Shown here: piece by piece, positions 25,660 to 33,936 of the stretch | Numbering within the stretch: the stretch's first letter is position 1 | How the letters are laid out: the number at the start of each line of letters is the position of its first letter | Position numbers and translations under genes: made by a program | The notes under the pieces: model-generated | What the model saw: the letters and a program-made list of their open reading frames with translations, nothing else | What the model was told of the DNA's origin: nothing | Databases searched by the model: none | Assembly (NCBI GenBank): GCA_963815325.1 | Contig: CAWFGG010000009.1 | Location: forward strand, 124,001 to 188,000 | DNA from: JABDII01 sp963815325 | Lineage (GTDB): Bacteria; Gemmatimonadota; Gemmatimonadetes; Gemmatimonadales; GWC2-71-9 | Direction of reading: 5' to 3' | DNA: 64,000 bases

Positions 25660-27288
25660 TTAGTACATCCCGCCCATTCCCTGAGGCGCGCCGCCCGCCG
25701 ACTTCTCGGTCTCGGGCTTCTCAGCCACCACACACTCCGTGGTGATCATGAGGCCCGCGATGGAAGCGGCGTTCTGCAGCGCCGTGCGGGTAACCTTGGT
25801 CGGGTCGATGACGCCGGCCTTGACCAAGTCCTCGAACTTGTCGGTCGCGGCGTTGTACCCAAAGGACGGGTCGTTCGACTCCCGTACCCTGGCCACCACG
25901 ATCGAGCCCTCGGCGCCCGCGTTCTCCGCGATCATCCGAATCGGCTCTTCCAACGCACGCCGAACGATTTCCACACCAACCCGCTCGTCCGGAGTGCCCT
26001 TGATCTTGTCGAGCACGGCCTGGGCGCGGATCAGGGCGACGCCCCCTCCGGGCACGATGCCCTCTTCGACCGCGGCACGCGTGGCATGCAGCGCATCCTC
26101 GACCCGAGCCTTCTTTTCCTTCATTTCGGTCTCGGTAGCGGCGCCGACATTGATGATGGCCACACCGCCGGCGAGCTTCGCCAGCCGCTCCTGGAGCTTC
26201 TCGCTGTCGTAGTCGCTCGTGCTCTTCTCAATGGCGGCCTTGATCTCACCAATGCGGCCCTGGATGGCCTCGTCATTGCCATGGCCATCGACGATCGTGG
26301 TGTTGTCCTTGTCCACGACGATGCGCTTGGCGCGGCCCAGCTCGTTCAGTGTTGCATTCTCGAGCTTGAAGCCGACTTCCTCCGACACGACCTGCCCGCC
26401 CGTAAGGACGGCGACGTCGCGCAGCATCTCCTTGCGCCGATCGCCAAACCCGGGGGCCTTGACCGCGCAGACCTTGAGCGTGCCGCGGAGCTTGTTGACC
26501 ACCAGCGTCGCCAGGGCCTCGCCCTCGAGGTCCTCGGCAATGATGACGAGCGGCTTCCCGCTCTGGGCCACCTTCTCCAGGATTGGGAGGAGGTCCTTCA
26601 TGGCCGAGATCTTCTTGTCGTGGATGAGGATATAGCCGTCCTCGAGCGCCGCTTCCATCTTCTCGGGATCGGTGACGAAGTATGGCGACAGGTAGCCCCG
26701 GTCGAACTGCATGCCGTCCACGGTCTCGAGCGTGGTCTCGAGGCCCTTGGCCTCTTCGACGGTGATGACGCCGTCCTTGCCCACCTTCTCCATGGCCTCG
26801 GCGATGAGCTTGCCGATCTCGGCGTCGTTGTTGGCGGAGATGGTCCCGACCTGGGCAATCTCCTTCTTGCCGGCCGACGCAACCGACGTCCGCGCCAGCT
26901 CCGCAACGACCGCCTCGACCGCGCGATCGATGCCGCGCTTCAGCTCCATCGGGTTGGCGCCCGCGGTCACGTTCTTCAGCCCTTCCCGGTAGATGGCCTG
27001 CGCCAGCACCGTGGCGGTGGTGGTGCCGTCACCGGCGAGATCGGACGTCTTGGTGGCGACTTCCTTGAGCATCTGGGCGCCCATGTTCTCGATCGGGTCG
27101 CTGAGCTCGATTTCCTTTGCCACGGTGACACCGTCCTTGGTGACCGTGGGCGATCCGAATTTCTTGTCGATCACCACGTTGCGACCCTTGGGGCCGAGGG
27201 TGACCTTGACCGCATTGGCCATGTGGTCGACACCCCGCTTCAGCCTCGCGCGGGCCTCAACATCGAAAATCAGTTCCTTTGCTGCCAT
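25660..27288 (-). CDS. groEL: Chaperonin GroEL (60 kDa)
   Basis: ATP-driven folding chamber. The 542 aa product opens MAAKELIFDVEARARLKRGV and has the nucleotide-binding motif VTLGPKGRNVVIDKK, DGTTTATVLAQAI, and the C-terminal AEKPETEKSAGG tail ending GMGGMY. AGGAG lies 9 nt before the ATG. It follows groES after 27 nt and is transcribed from the CIRCE-controlled promoter. Only one groEL is seen in this window. Confidence 0.98.
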   Translation of the reverse strand: MAAKELIFDVEARARLKRGVDHMANAVKVTLGPKGRNVVIDKKFGSPTVTKDGVTVAKEIELSDPIENMGAQMLKEVATKTSDLAGDGTTTATVLAQAIYREGLKNVTAGANPMELKRGIDRAVEAVVAELARTSVASAGKKEIAQVGTISANNDAEIGKLIAEAMEKVGKDGVITVEEAKGLETTLETVDGMQFDRGYLSPYFVTDPEKMEAALEDGYILIHDKKISAMKDLLPILEKVAQSGKPLVIIAEDLEGEALATLVVNKLRGTLKVCAVKAPGFGDRRKEMLRDVAVLTGGQVVSEEVGFKLENATLNELGRAKRIVVDKDNTTIVDGHGNDEAIQGRIGEIKAAIEKSTSDYDSEKLQERLAKLAGGVAIINVGAATETEMKEKKARVEDALHATRAAVEEGIVPGGGVALIRAQAVLDKIKGTPDERVGVEIVRRALEEPIRMIAENAGAEGSIVVARVRESNDPSFGYNAATDKFEDLVKAGVIDPTKVTRTALQNAASIAGLMITTECVVAEKPETEKSAGGAPQGMGGMY

Positions 27289-27315
27289 TGTATCGCTCTC
27301 CTGTCAGGTCCGAGT

Positions 27316-27630
27316 CTACTCGACTTTCGCGAGGATGTCGGACGCCTTGATGATGATGACCTCATGGTCGCCCAGCTGGAACGGAGTCCCGCTGTACTTC
27401 CCGTAAAGCACCTTGTCGCCGACGGCGACCTCCATCTTGATCCGCTCGCCCTTCTCGATTCGCCCCGGGCCGGCGGCAATGATCTCGCCCTGCGTCGGCT
27501 TCTCCTTGGCGGTATCGGGAATGTAGAGCCCGCCGCGCATGGACTCGGCCTCCTCGTCCGGCAGGATCACGACCCGATCCTCCAGGGGGTGAAGCTTGAG
27601 CTTGGGCTTCGCTTTGGTGGCACTCGGCAT
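27316..27630 (-). CDS. groES: Co-chaperonin GroES
   Basis: Lid of the GroEL chamber. The 104 aa product has the conserved LHPLEDRVVILPDEEAE opening, GGLYIPDTAKEKPTQGEI (the mobile loop region) and a GDHEVIIIKASDILAKVE end. I chose the ATG at 27630 because GGAGGG lies 6 nt upstream; a longer frame reaches 27687, but its first 19 residues are not GroES-like. It precedes groEL in the usual order. Confidence 0.97.
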   Translation of the reverse strand: MPSATKAKPKLKLHPLEDRVVILPDEEAESMRGGLYIPDTAKEKPTQGEIIAAGPGRIEKGERIKMEVAVGDKVLYGKYSGTPFQLGDHEVIIIKASDILAKVE

Positions 27631-27691
27631 ATCGCCCTCCAACTCGTTGTCAGGTGTGGTATTGGCCAGTAAAACATTATTTGCCAATGGA

Positions 27692-27718
27692 TTAGCACTC
27701 TACCTATGAGAGTGCCAG
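27692..27718 (-). promoter_or_regulatory. CIRCE operator (HrcA-binding inverted repeat) upstream of groES
   Basis: TTAGCACTC, nine bases and GAGTGCCAG on the plus strand, against the consensus TTAGCACTC-N9-GAGTGCTAA: one arm is perfect and the other differs at two terminal positions. It begins about 8 nt after the expected start site and lies in the groES leader, the usual place for heat-inducible HrcA repression. hrcA itself is not in the window. Confidence 0.9.
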
Positions 27719-27732
27719 TTATTCGGTAGCGA

Positions 27733-27760
27733 AAGATATGCTGAGGTCTGGGCTTGTCAA
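27733..27760 (-). promoter_or_regulatory. Predicted groESL promoter
   Basis: On the minus strand a perfect TTGACA (27760-27755), a 16-nt spacer and TATCTT (27738-27733). The expected start near 27726 puts the CIRCE repeat at about +8 to +34 of the transcript. It follows the stop of the DUF1207 gene by about 10 nt. Confidence 0.75.
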
Positions 27761-27770
27761 GCGACGGGGA

Positions 27771-28637
27771 TCAGAAATCGAATCGGATCTCGCCGCCGAC
27801 GTAGCCGTTGTCGGATCGGAAGAACTGCCGCTGGGTCGTGGGGCCGTCGTGCGCCACCAGGGAGAGGCCGAGCGCGTGGTTCCCCGTCGCATTGGGGAAT
27901 TCGATCCCAAGCCGCGCCGAGCTGCCGATCCGCCAATCGGTGGCCGCCACGCCCTCGAAGTGCACCGCCACGACCGGACGGGTCGGCGCACCGAGAATCG
28001 AGAACTGCGACCCCACATAGTCGACCGCCAGCATGGCGCCCGGACGGTCGAGCGAGAGCTCGTCGATCAGTACCCAGGTCCCGGCGCCGATGAAACTCCA
28101 TGGACCGGTCGTGTAGCGCACCCACGCCTCCAGCACTTCGCGGGTCCAGTCGAGTCGTGTCGCATCGAATCGCCCGGCGTATTCGTCCCCGAGGTGGCTG
28201 CTCTCGTGATATACCCTGAGCGTGGTCCGCCACGGTCCGAAATCGCCGGTGACATCGATCCCCACCACCCAGTCGGTACTGATGAGGGACGACTTCGAGT
28301 CATCGAGACGGAATCGTCCGTACGCCTCAACGCCGAAGCCCAAGGTGATCGGCACCGGTCCCCGCCGGAGCGCAATGACCGGAAAGCTCTCGCCGACCCC
28401 CGCCTCCGCCTCTTTCCCGGTGCCGAACGCGTTGTCCGCCTCCGTGACCGACACGAACCGGCCCACGAATGCGGTGGCTCGGGGTGCCGCGGCCGGGTAC
28501 TCGAAGCTCGGCACATCGGGGAAGAACCGGCTTCCCTGCCCCCGGAGCATGGTGGGGAGGAACAGCATCCCGGCCAGGGCCAGACGAAGGCAGCGGCCCA
28601 CGACCCGGGACCGGTCCGAACGGGGGGATGTCGTCAT
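27771..28637 (-). CDS. DUF1207 family exported protein, probable outer-membrane beta-barrel
   Basis: The 288 aa product has a basic N-terminus and a hydrophobic signal (about residues 15-34) ahead of GQGSRFFPD. VYHESSHLGDEY is the hallmark segment of DUF1207. The rest is rich in alternating hydrophobic strands and ends with the aromatic FDF typical of outer-membrane barrels. The function of the family is unknown. I chose ATG 28637 (MTTSPRSD) over 28649. It is transcribed toward groES but has its own stop well before the groES promoter. Confidence 0.75.
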   Translation of the reverse strand: MTTSPRSDRSRVVGRCLRLALAGMLFLPTMLRGQGSRFFPDVPSFEYPAAAPRATAFVGRFVSVTEADNAFGTGKEAEAGVGESFPVIALRRGPVPITLGFGVEAYGRFRLDDSKSSLISTDWVVGIDVTGDFGPWRTTLRVYHESSHLGDEYAGRFDATRLDWTREVLEAWVRYTTGPWSFIGAGTWVLIDELSLDRPGAMLAVDYVGSQFSILGAPTRPVVAVHFEGVAATDWRIGSSARLGIEFPNATGNHALGLSLVAHDGPTTQRQFFRSDNGYVGGEIRFDF

Positions 28638-28744
28638 GGAGGGAATCAATCCTGACTAGGGGGACCGGGGTTTATGGCCGGGAGCATGTGTGCTAGGTTA
28701 ATCGCTGTCAATCTCTCGGATCAACCGTTTACCGGAGTGTGAGA

Positions 28745-29908
28745 ATGTCCGCGGTGGGTTTGCTTTTCACAACGGCCCTCATGAGCGGGGTGCCAGCCCC
28801 GGCCCAGCAGGCGCCTGCGATGGTCTTGGCGTCCGACACCAGTCGCATCGAGGTCGAGACGGATTACTCCCGGCGTGAGGTCCTGGTGACCCTGGGGCCG
28901 TTTACGCTCGAGGACATGTCCGGCATGGACCATCACGCCATGGCCATGATGGACGACGGCGCGGGCCACGATACCCCGGTCTACGATTTCACCTGGCCGG
29001 TCGATGGCTGGTTCCGTGGCTTCCGCATCGAGGTCGTGGACGAGGCCGGCAACCCCCTGCCCCGAGAGATCATGCACCACATGATCATGGTGAACTACGA
29101 CCGGCGGCAGCTCCTGTATTCAGCGGCGGAACGCCTCATGGGCGCCGGGTCGGAGACGGGTGACGCCGTGCTCCCGAAGACCGTTGGCGTGCCGATGAGC
29201 GCGAACATGCGGCTCGGCGTGTATGTCGCCTGGCACAACGCCACCGGCGCCCCGATCGAGAATGCGTTTCTCAAGATCGCGCTCTTGTGGTCTCCGAAGA
29301 ACCTGATGCCCCAGCCGGTGAGCAGCCTCCCGATCTACATGGACGTGAACCTGGAGGTCGGTGGGACCAACACCTTTGACGTTCCGGCGGGTCGTTCCGA
29401 GAAGAGCTACGAATTCTCCGTCCCGGTCGGTGGGCGCCTCCTCGGCATCAGCGGCCACCTGCACGACTACGGTGTCCTGGTCCGCCTCGAGGACGCCGAG
29501 ACCGGCAAGGTCATCACCCAGGTCGACGGCGACCGCGCACCTGATGGGAGCATCGCCGGTGTCGAGCGGAAGCTGTTCGGTGTGCTCGGCCGCGGGTTGA
29601 AGCTGCACGCGGGCAAGCGCTACCGGGTGGTCGGCGTCTACGACAACCCGACCGGCGAGATGATCCCACTCGGCGCGATGGCGGAAATCGTGGGACTGTA
29701 CGTGCCGGACGATTTCGACCTGTGGCCCGAACTCGATCCGAACGACCCAACCCTGCAGCGCGATCTGGCCTCACTCGCGGAGATGGGACGCCCGAAGGCT
29801 GAAATGGACCATATGGACCATGCCGCGCCCGGCGACCAAGCCAAGCCGGCCGCCGAGGAAGCCCACAAGGATCACGAAAAGAAGCCGGCCGCCGAGCACA
29901 AGCACTAA
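28745..29908 (+). CDS. Exported His/Met-rich protein with PHM-like copper-monooxygenase fold
   Basis: The 387 aa product starts at the ATG with GGAG 7 nt upstream. A signal peptide (residues 1-20, ending APAQQ) is followed by a two-domain beta protein. MHHMIMVNYD and the later SGHLHDYGV pair resemble the HHM and HxH copper ligands of peptidylglycine/dopamine monooxygenases. The loop DMSGMDHHAMAMMDD and the tail MDHMDHAA to EHKH are extremely His/Met-rich, suggesting periplasmic copper binding. Enzymatic activity is inferred only; it could be a copper-handling protein. It stands alone between two oppositely oriented units. Confidence 0.6.
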   Translation: MSAVGLLFTTALMSGVPAPAQQAPAMVLASDTSRIEVETDYSRREVLVTLGPFTLEDMSGMDHHAMAMMDDGAGHDTPVYDFTWPVDGWFRGFRIEVVDEAGNPLPREIMHHMIMVNYDRRQLLYSAAERLMGAGSETGDAVLPKTVGVPMSANMRLGVYVAWHNATGAPIENAFLKIALLWSPKNLMPQPVSSLPIYMDVNLEVGGTNTFDVPAGRSEKSYEFSVPVGGRLLGISGHLHDYGVLVRLEDAETGKVITQVDGDRAPDGSIAGVERKLFGVLGRGLKLHAGKRYRVVGVYDNPTGEMIPLGAMAEIVGLYVPDDFDLWPELDPNDPTLQRDLASLAEMGRPKAEMDHMDHAAPGDQAKPAAEEAHKDHEKKPAAEHKH

Positions 29909-29945
29909 GGCCGGGCGGCCGGTCCTCCCGCGGCGTGTTGGTCTG

Positions 29946-29971
29946 GCGCCCTCTCGAAACCGAGAGGGCGC
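29946..29971. terminator. Hairpin terminator between convergent genes
   Basis: An 11-bp stem (GCGCCCTCTCG / CGAGAGGGCGC) with AAAC loop lies between the stops at 29908 and 29991. The plus-strand tail is GGGCTTTCC, only mildly U-rich, so it may work in both directions with moderate strength. Confidence 0.65.
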
Positions 29972-29990
29972 TGGGCTTTCCGGCTCTCGG

Positions 29991-30968
29991 TTACTCCACC
30001 ACCCGCCGGGCGCCAATCCATCGCTCCCACCACCAGCGCCCGTACGGATCGTCGCTGGCGAGCCGGCTCAGTTGAACGCCGTTGCTTGCGCTATGGATGA
30101 ACCGCCCGCCGCCGACGTACAACCCGACGTGGGTCACAGGGCCTTCCCGGTCGCTGAAGGTCAGGATGTCGCCTGGGGACAGCGCCTCGACAGCCCGTGC
30201 CACCGGTTGGCCGACGCGGGCCTGATCGGCGCTCCGCCTGGGCAGGGATATCCCGTGAGTGCCATAGGCGTACTGGATGAGACCCGAGCAATCGAACCCT
30301 CCCGCACCAGTGCCGCCCCACTTGTACGGCGTGCCCATCGCGTCGGTCGCCGTCTGCACCACCGCCTCCAGCACCCGTGCCGTCTCCTCCGGTGGGGCGA
30401 AGGCCCCCACGGAATCCGGTGCCGAACCTGGAGAGGCCCTGCCGGCTCCAACCGGCGAGGCGGTGCGATCCGGAGTCCGCTCCGTCGGGGTTCCGGAACC
30501 GCCGCCGGCCCAACGCACCCCGAGCCGGATACCCAGTTCGACCCCGGAATACGAGCCCGGCGTGAGGTTCCGCCACCGACCTTCCAATGCCGCGGTGAGA
30601 AACGGAAGCGGGAAGACTTCGTAGCCCAGCCCGGCCGACCAACTGGCCCAGAGATCGTCCGCTTCGCCGGTACCAATACCGCCGGTAAGTCCAGCTACAG
30701 CATAGGGTCCAGCCACACCACCTCGAAACAACGCGAGGTCTGTGCCCAGGCCCCAGAGTCGCTGGTCCAGCTGGCCCCGATCGCGGAACAGGGTTCCGAG
30801 CAATCCGTATCCCAATGGCCCCGTGAGCGTGCCGGACAGGACCAGGCGATAGCTCGACCAGTCGGGATCCTCGAGCAGTCGGCCGGTCTCGAACGCCACG
30901 CCTTGTGCCCGCGCCAGTCCGGGCCACCCGAGAGCGGCGGCCAGGGCGAGCAGTCGAAGACGGTGCAT
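29991..30968 (-). CDS. NlpC/P60 peptidase fused to an N-terminal barrel-like domain
   Basis: The 325 aa product has a signal peptide (about residues 1-21), then about 140 residues of Gly/Tyr/Leu-rich alternating strands resembling a small outer-membrane barrel, then a Pro/Ser/Thr linker and a C-terminal NlpC/P60 domain. The catalytic Cys is in GGFDCSGLIQYAYG and the His in GPVTHVGLYVGGGRFIHS. NlpC/P60 enzymes cut gamma-D-Glu-meso-DAP bonds in peptidoglycan. The barrel-plus-peptidase layout is unusual and would place the enzyme facing the periplasm from the outer membrane (inference). Confidence 0.8.
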   Translation of the reverse strand: MHRLRLLALAAALGWPGLARAQGVAFETGRLLEDPDWSSYRLVLSGTLTGPLGYGLLGTLFRDRGQLDQRLWGLGTDLALFRGGVAGPYAVAGLTGGIGTGEADDLWASWSAGLGYEVFPLPFLTAALEGRWRNLTPGSYSGVELGIRLGVRWAGGGSGTPTERTPDRTASPVGAGRASPGSAPDSVGAFAPPEETARVLEAVVQTATDAMGTPYKWGGTGAGGFDCSGLIQYAYGTHGISLPRRSADQARVGQPVARAVEALSPGDILTFSDREGPVTHVGLYVGGGRFIHSASNGVQLSRLASDDPYGRWWWERWIGARRVVE

Positions 30969-30973
30969 TCCCG

Positions 30974-31375
30974 TTACTCGGCCCGCCGTGGCTCACCCGT
31001 CCGGAGGTTCACGTCGTAGGTGTTCCCGGGGCGGCAGTTGAGCCAGATATGGGCGCGCACGGTCGAGTCATTCAGCAGGACGGGAGTCTCCCCGGTGTAG
31101 AGGAGCGGGACGGGAGTGCGTTGCCCCTCCCGTCGGATTTCCATGACGCGCTCGATGCACGGGGCGCCGTCCGCGCCCGTTCCTACCCGCGAATCGGTGA
31201 ACCACACCTCGATCCCCTGCGGAGTGCGAACGGCAAGGCTGTCAGCCAGCTCAGTCGGTTGGTCCTGGGATTCTGCTGACTCGATACTCGGGCGTCCCCG
31301 CGGCGGGCCGCAGGACAATCCCAGGGCCATCGCGCTGCAGAACGTGAACCGCACGATCGTGCTGGAAGACCGCAA
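30974..31375 (-). CDS. Small putative lipoprotein of unknown function
   Basis: The 133 aa product has a short signal ending in the lipobox-like LGLSC (Cys near residue 22). The mature part has two more cysteines (APCIERV and LNCRPG) and no domain I recognise. The first start is TTG 31375; a GTG at 31354 would give a shorter signal. It sits 5 nt upstream of the NlpC/P60 gene and directly after a small membrane-protein gene. Confidence 0.6.
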   Translation of the reverse strand: MRSSSTIVRFTFCSAMALGLSCGPPRGRPSIESAESQDQPTELADSLAVRTPQGIEVWFTDSRVGTGADGAPCIERVMEIRREGQRTPVPLLYTGETPVLLNDSTVRAHIWLNCRPGNTYDVNLRTGEPRRAE

Positions 31376-31376
31376 T

Positions 31377-31661
31377 TCACTCCTCCCCGATCAGGTCCGA
31401 CGTGTCAGGTGTCGCATCTTCGGCGACGTGAAGCACGCGCTGGAGTTCCGGTGATCGCCTGAGCAGGCGGAGCCAGAAGATGAGTCCGCCGAAGCCAACA
31501 GCCGCCGCCATGAGCACGGTCAGGACGATCCCGACTCTCGGATTGTCGATGGGGGAGGTCAGGAAGGCGCCAAGCATCCCCCCAACGTGAGCGCCCGCCC
31601 ACGCCACGAATGGGGTCAGCAACCAGCCGAGGATCCGAGCAGCAAGGCGCAGCAGGCGCAT
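31377..31661 (-). CDS. Small membrane protein, unknown function
   Basis: The 94 aa product has two hydrophobic segments (about residues 10-33 and 43-65), predicted transmembrane helices, and an acidic tail. It is flanked on the same strand by another membrane protein 3 nt upstream and the lipoprotein downstream, so it is part of one run. No family is recognised. Confidence 0.6.
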   Translation of the reverse strand: MRLLRLAARILGWLLTPFVAWAGAHVGGMLGAFLTSPIDNPRVGIVLTVLMAAAVGFGGLIFWLRLLRRSPELQRVLHVAEDATPDTSDLIGEE

Positions 31662-31664
31662 GGC

Positions 31665-32294
31665 CTACCCGCGGCGCCGCCCGATCGCTGAAACGAGCGC
31701 GGCCAGGCCGATTCCGGGAAGGAACGCGATGGCAAAGGTCGGGAGCGACCACCCGGCGCCTGGAAAGCCTGCCAAGACAGCCAGGCCACCCGCAACCAAG
31801 GTGAGCCCCAGGGCGGAGATCATCAGGCCGACGACCGAGGGTTGCCGGCCTTTGACACTTTGATTGGCCAGCACCGTCGCCCCCATCCAGGACAAGAAGG
31901 TGCCCGCCATCCACCACACCGGATGGTACCACCAATTGCTGCCGCCGCCGATCTCGAGCCATCGATTGGAATACGTGCCGATCCACTGCAGTAGGGCGAC
32001 GTCCGCGATCATGAAGACGACGGTGGCCCCGAGGCCGATGCCGGCGGCGCCGGCGATGCCTTCGGTGTGTCGGACCTTGGTCCAAATACCTGGTAAGGCG
32101 CTGGTCGCGGTGAGACCGATCAGGACGATGAGGGCCAGGAGCACGGTTTCGGCCGAGCCCTCGAGCAACCGCGACACGAGCGAGAAGGCGAGCACCAGGA
32201 TCGCCTGGATAACGCCCAGTTTGATGGACCCGCGGAGGATCAAGGGAACGTCGGTCTGGTCGAAGTTCCGTTCGTATTCCACCGCTCCACTCAT
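31665..32294 (-). CDS. Multi-pass membrane protein, unknown function
   Basis: The 209 aa product has about five or six hydrophobic segments after a short cytosolic N-terminus (MSGAVEYERNF). I chose the ATG at 32294 because AGGAG lies 5 nt upstream. I recognise no family or catalytic motif. It begins a four-gene run reading through the small membrane protein, the lipoprotein and the NlpC/P60 gene. Confidence 0.6.
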   Translation of the reverse strand: MSGAVEYERNFDQTDVPLILRGSIKLGVIQAILVLAFSLVSRLLEGSAETVLLALIVLIGLTATSALPGIWTKVRHTEGIAGAAGIGLGATVVFMIADVALLQWIGTYSNRWLEIGGGSNWWYHPVWWMAGTFLSWMGATVLANQSVKGRQPSVVGLMISALGLTLVAGGLAVLAGFPGAGWSLPTFAIAFLPGIGLAALVSAIGRRRG

Positions 32295-32384
32295 GCCGGC
32301 TCCTGGAGAGAAGTGCCGAAGTATAGTGCCCACGCCGACGGCGGGCCAAGCCGCCTCAGCGTGGCGTGCGGCGCCGACATCGGC

Positions 32385-33161
32385 CTACCACACCAGCCCG
32401 AGATACGATGCCGCTATACGGAGCCCGATCAGGGTGAGGGCCGGCTCCACCGACTCGATGTTCTTGGTCAGCGGCGCCACGGTACGTGCGATGCCCCCCG
32501 TGGCCACGATCTTCGGGCTGCTCGAGCCGGGCCACTCGGCGCGAATACGTACGATCATGCCGTCGACCGCGTCGGCCGCGCCGAACAACACACCCGCCTG
32601 AATGCAGTCTTCCGTCCGCCGCCCGATGACCATCGTGGGCGGCTCGAGCTCGGTGGCCGGCAGCTTCGCGGCCCGGCGCGTCAACTGATCCGCCGATGTC
32701 CGGAGGCCCGGCATGATGGCGCCGCCGATGAAACGGCCGTCGCACACACAATCGAACGTGGTCGCCGTCCCGAAATCGACGACGACGGCATCGCGCCCGA
32801 GGCGCTCGATGGCCGCGAGGGCATTGACGATTCGGTCCGCTCCCACACTGAGGGGCTCATCGACGTCGAGCTCGAGCGGGAGCTTCGACCGCGGCGTTAC
32901 CGAGACCACCTGAGCGCCCGTGGTCAGTTCGAGTCCTTCCACCACACTTCGGGTAACCCCCGGCGCCACCGATGCCAGGCACACGGCCTTGATCTCGTTG
33001 GGTGAATGACCCGAGTGGATCAGAAACCCACCGAAGGCGGCTCCCCACTCGTCCGGCGTGCGATCGGGCCCCGTAGTCATGCGCCACTGGCGCAGCAACC
33101 GGGTCCCGGAAAAGAGACCGGCCGTGATTTCCGTGTTGCCGATGTCGACGGTCAGGAGCAT
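32385..33161 (-). CDS. coaX: Type III pantothenate kinase CoaX
   Basis: Phosphorylates pantothenate in the first step of CoA synthesis. The 258 aa ASKHA-fold protein starts LLTVDIGNTEITAGLF (phosphate-1 motif) and has VGADRIVNALAA and VVDFGTATTFDCV (phosphate-2 region), GGAIMPGLRTSADQL, and IVATGGIARTVAPL (adenosine motif). These place it in type III. It follows birA in the common birA-coaX order, separated by 10 nt. Confidence 0.95.
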   Translation of the reverse strand: MLLTVDIGNTEITAGLFSGTRLLRQWRMTTGPDRTPDEWGAAFGGFLIHSGHSPNEIKAVCLASVAPGVTRSVVEGLELTTGAQVVSVTPRSKLPLELDVDEPLSVGADRIVNALAAIERLGRDAVVVDFGTATTFDCVCDGRFIGGAIMPGLRTSADQLTRRAAKLPATELEPPTMVIGRRTEDCIQAGVLFGAADAVDGMIVRIRAEWPGSSSPKIVATGGIARTVAPLTKNIESVEPALTLIGLRIAASYLGLVW

Positions 33162-33171
33162 AGCGGGAATT

Positions 33172-33936
33172 CTAGGAGGTCCCCGGCCTCGGCGTAAGCC
33201 GCGCCGGTCGAGGAGTCGGTCCAGCGTCCGATGGATCGACCGCCACCGAACCGCTCGAGATCGACACGATCGCGCCCGTAGGATCGGTCACCAGAAGGGC
33301 GCCGGACGGATCGATGCCCGAACCGACACCACCGGATACGGGGTCGCGAATCCGCCTGCCACGAAGCCAGTCGCGCCGCTCGAGCCGCGCCAAGTCGGCC
33401 GGTGACAGCTCACGGTCGAGCGAGAGGCGGCAGAGCGCCGTCACGACGGGCAGAGCCAGATCGTCCGGCGCCAGCTTTCGCGAGCCCGGATAGTTCTTCA
33501 CCGCACCCGCATCGGGAACCGTCACGGGCGGGTCGTTCGCGACATTGATCCCGACGCCGATCGCGGCCCACTCCGCCCGCTCGCCATGCCACCGGATCTC
33601 GCACAGGATCCCACCGATCTTGGCGGTGCCGATCATGAGGTCGTTGGGCCACTTGAGCATGACCTTCGGCACTCCGGCCGCTTCGAGTGCCTCGGCCACG
33701 GCCAAGCCGGCGCTCAGACTCAGCACCAGCGGAGGCGCTGTTTCCGGCGTGGGGCGCCTGAGCACGCTGAGCCAGAGCCCGCCCACGGGTGACTGCCATT
33801 GCCGCCCCCGGCTGCCGCGCCCGGCCGTCTGTTGGCCTGCCACGACCGCGGAGCCATCCGGCGCTCCCTCTTCCGCCAACCGGTGGATTTCGTCCTGCGT
33901 GGAGGCTACCCGCTCGAGCGTGATCAGCCGAGGCAT
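33172..33936 (-). CDS. birA: Biotin--[acetyl-CoA-carboxylase] ligase BirA (no HTH)
   Basis: Activates biotin and attaches it to biotin carboxyl carrier protein. The 254 aa catalytic domain has AGQQTAGRGSRGRQWQSPVG, the biotinyl-AMP loop, and KWPNDLMIG followed by KIGGILCE. The N-terminal DNA-binding HTH of E. coli BirA is absent, so it cannot be the class of biotin repressor known there. The ATG at 33936 shares its A with the uppP stop (TGATG). A longer frame to 34086 runs into uppP and is rejected. Confidence 0.93.
   Translation of the reverse strand: MPRLITLERVASTQDEIHRLAEEGAPDGSAVVAGQQTAGRGSRGRQWQSPVGGLWLSVLRRPTPETAPPLVLSLSAGLAVAEALEAAGVPKVMLKWPNDLMIGTAKIGGILCEIRWHGERAEWAAIGVGINVANDPPVTVPDAGAVKNYPGSRKLAPDDLALPVVTALCRLSLDRELSPADLARLERRDWLRGRRIRDPVSGGVGSGIDPSGALLVTDPTGAIVSISSGSVAVDPSDAGPTPRPARLTPRPGTS

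Noticed and set aside
25480..27672. A 730-codon open frame antisense to groEL/groES
   Set aside because: GC-rich codon use leaves long open antisense frames; the groEL strand has all family motifs and the antisense product has none.
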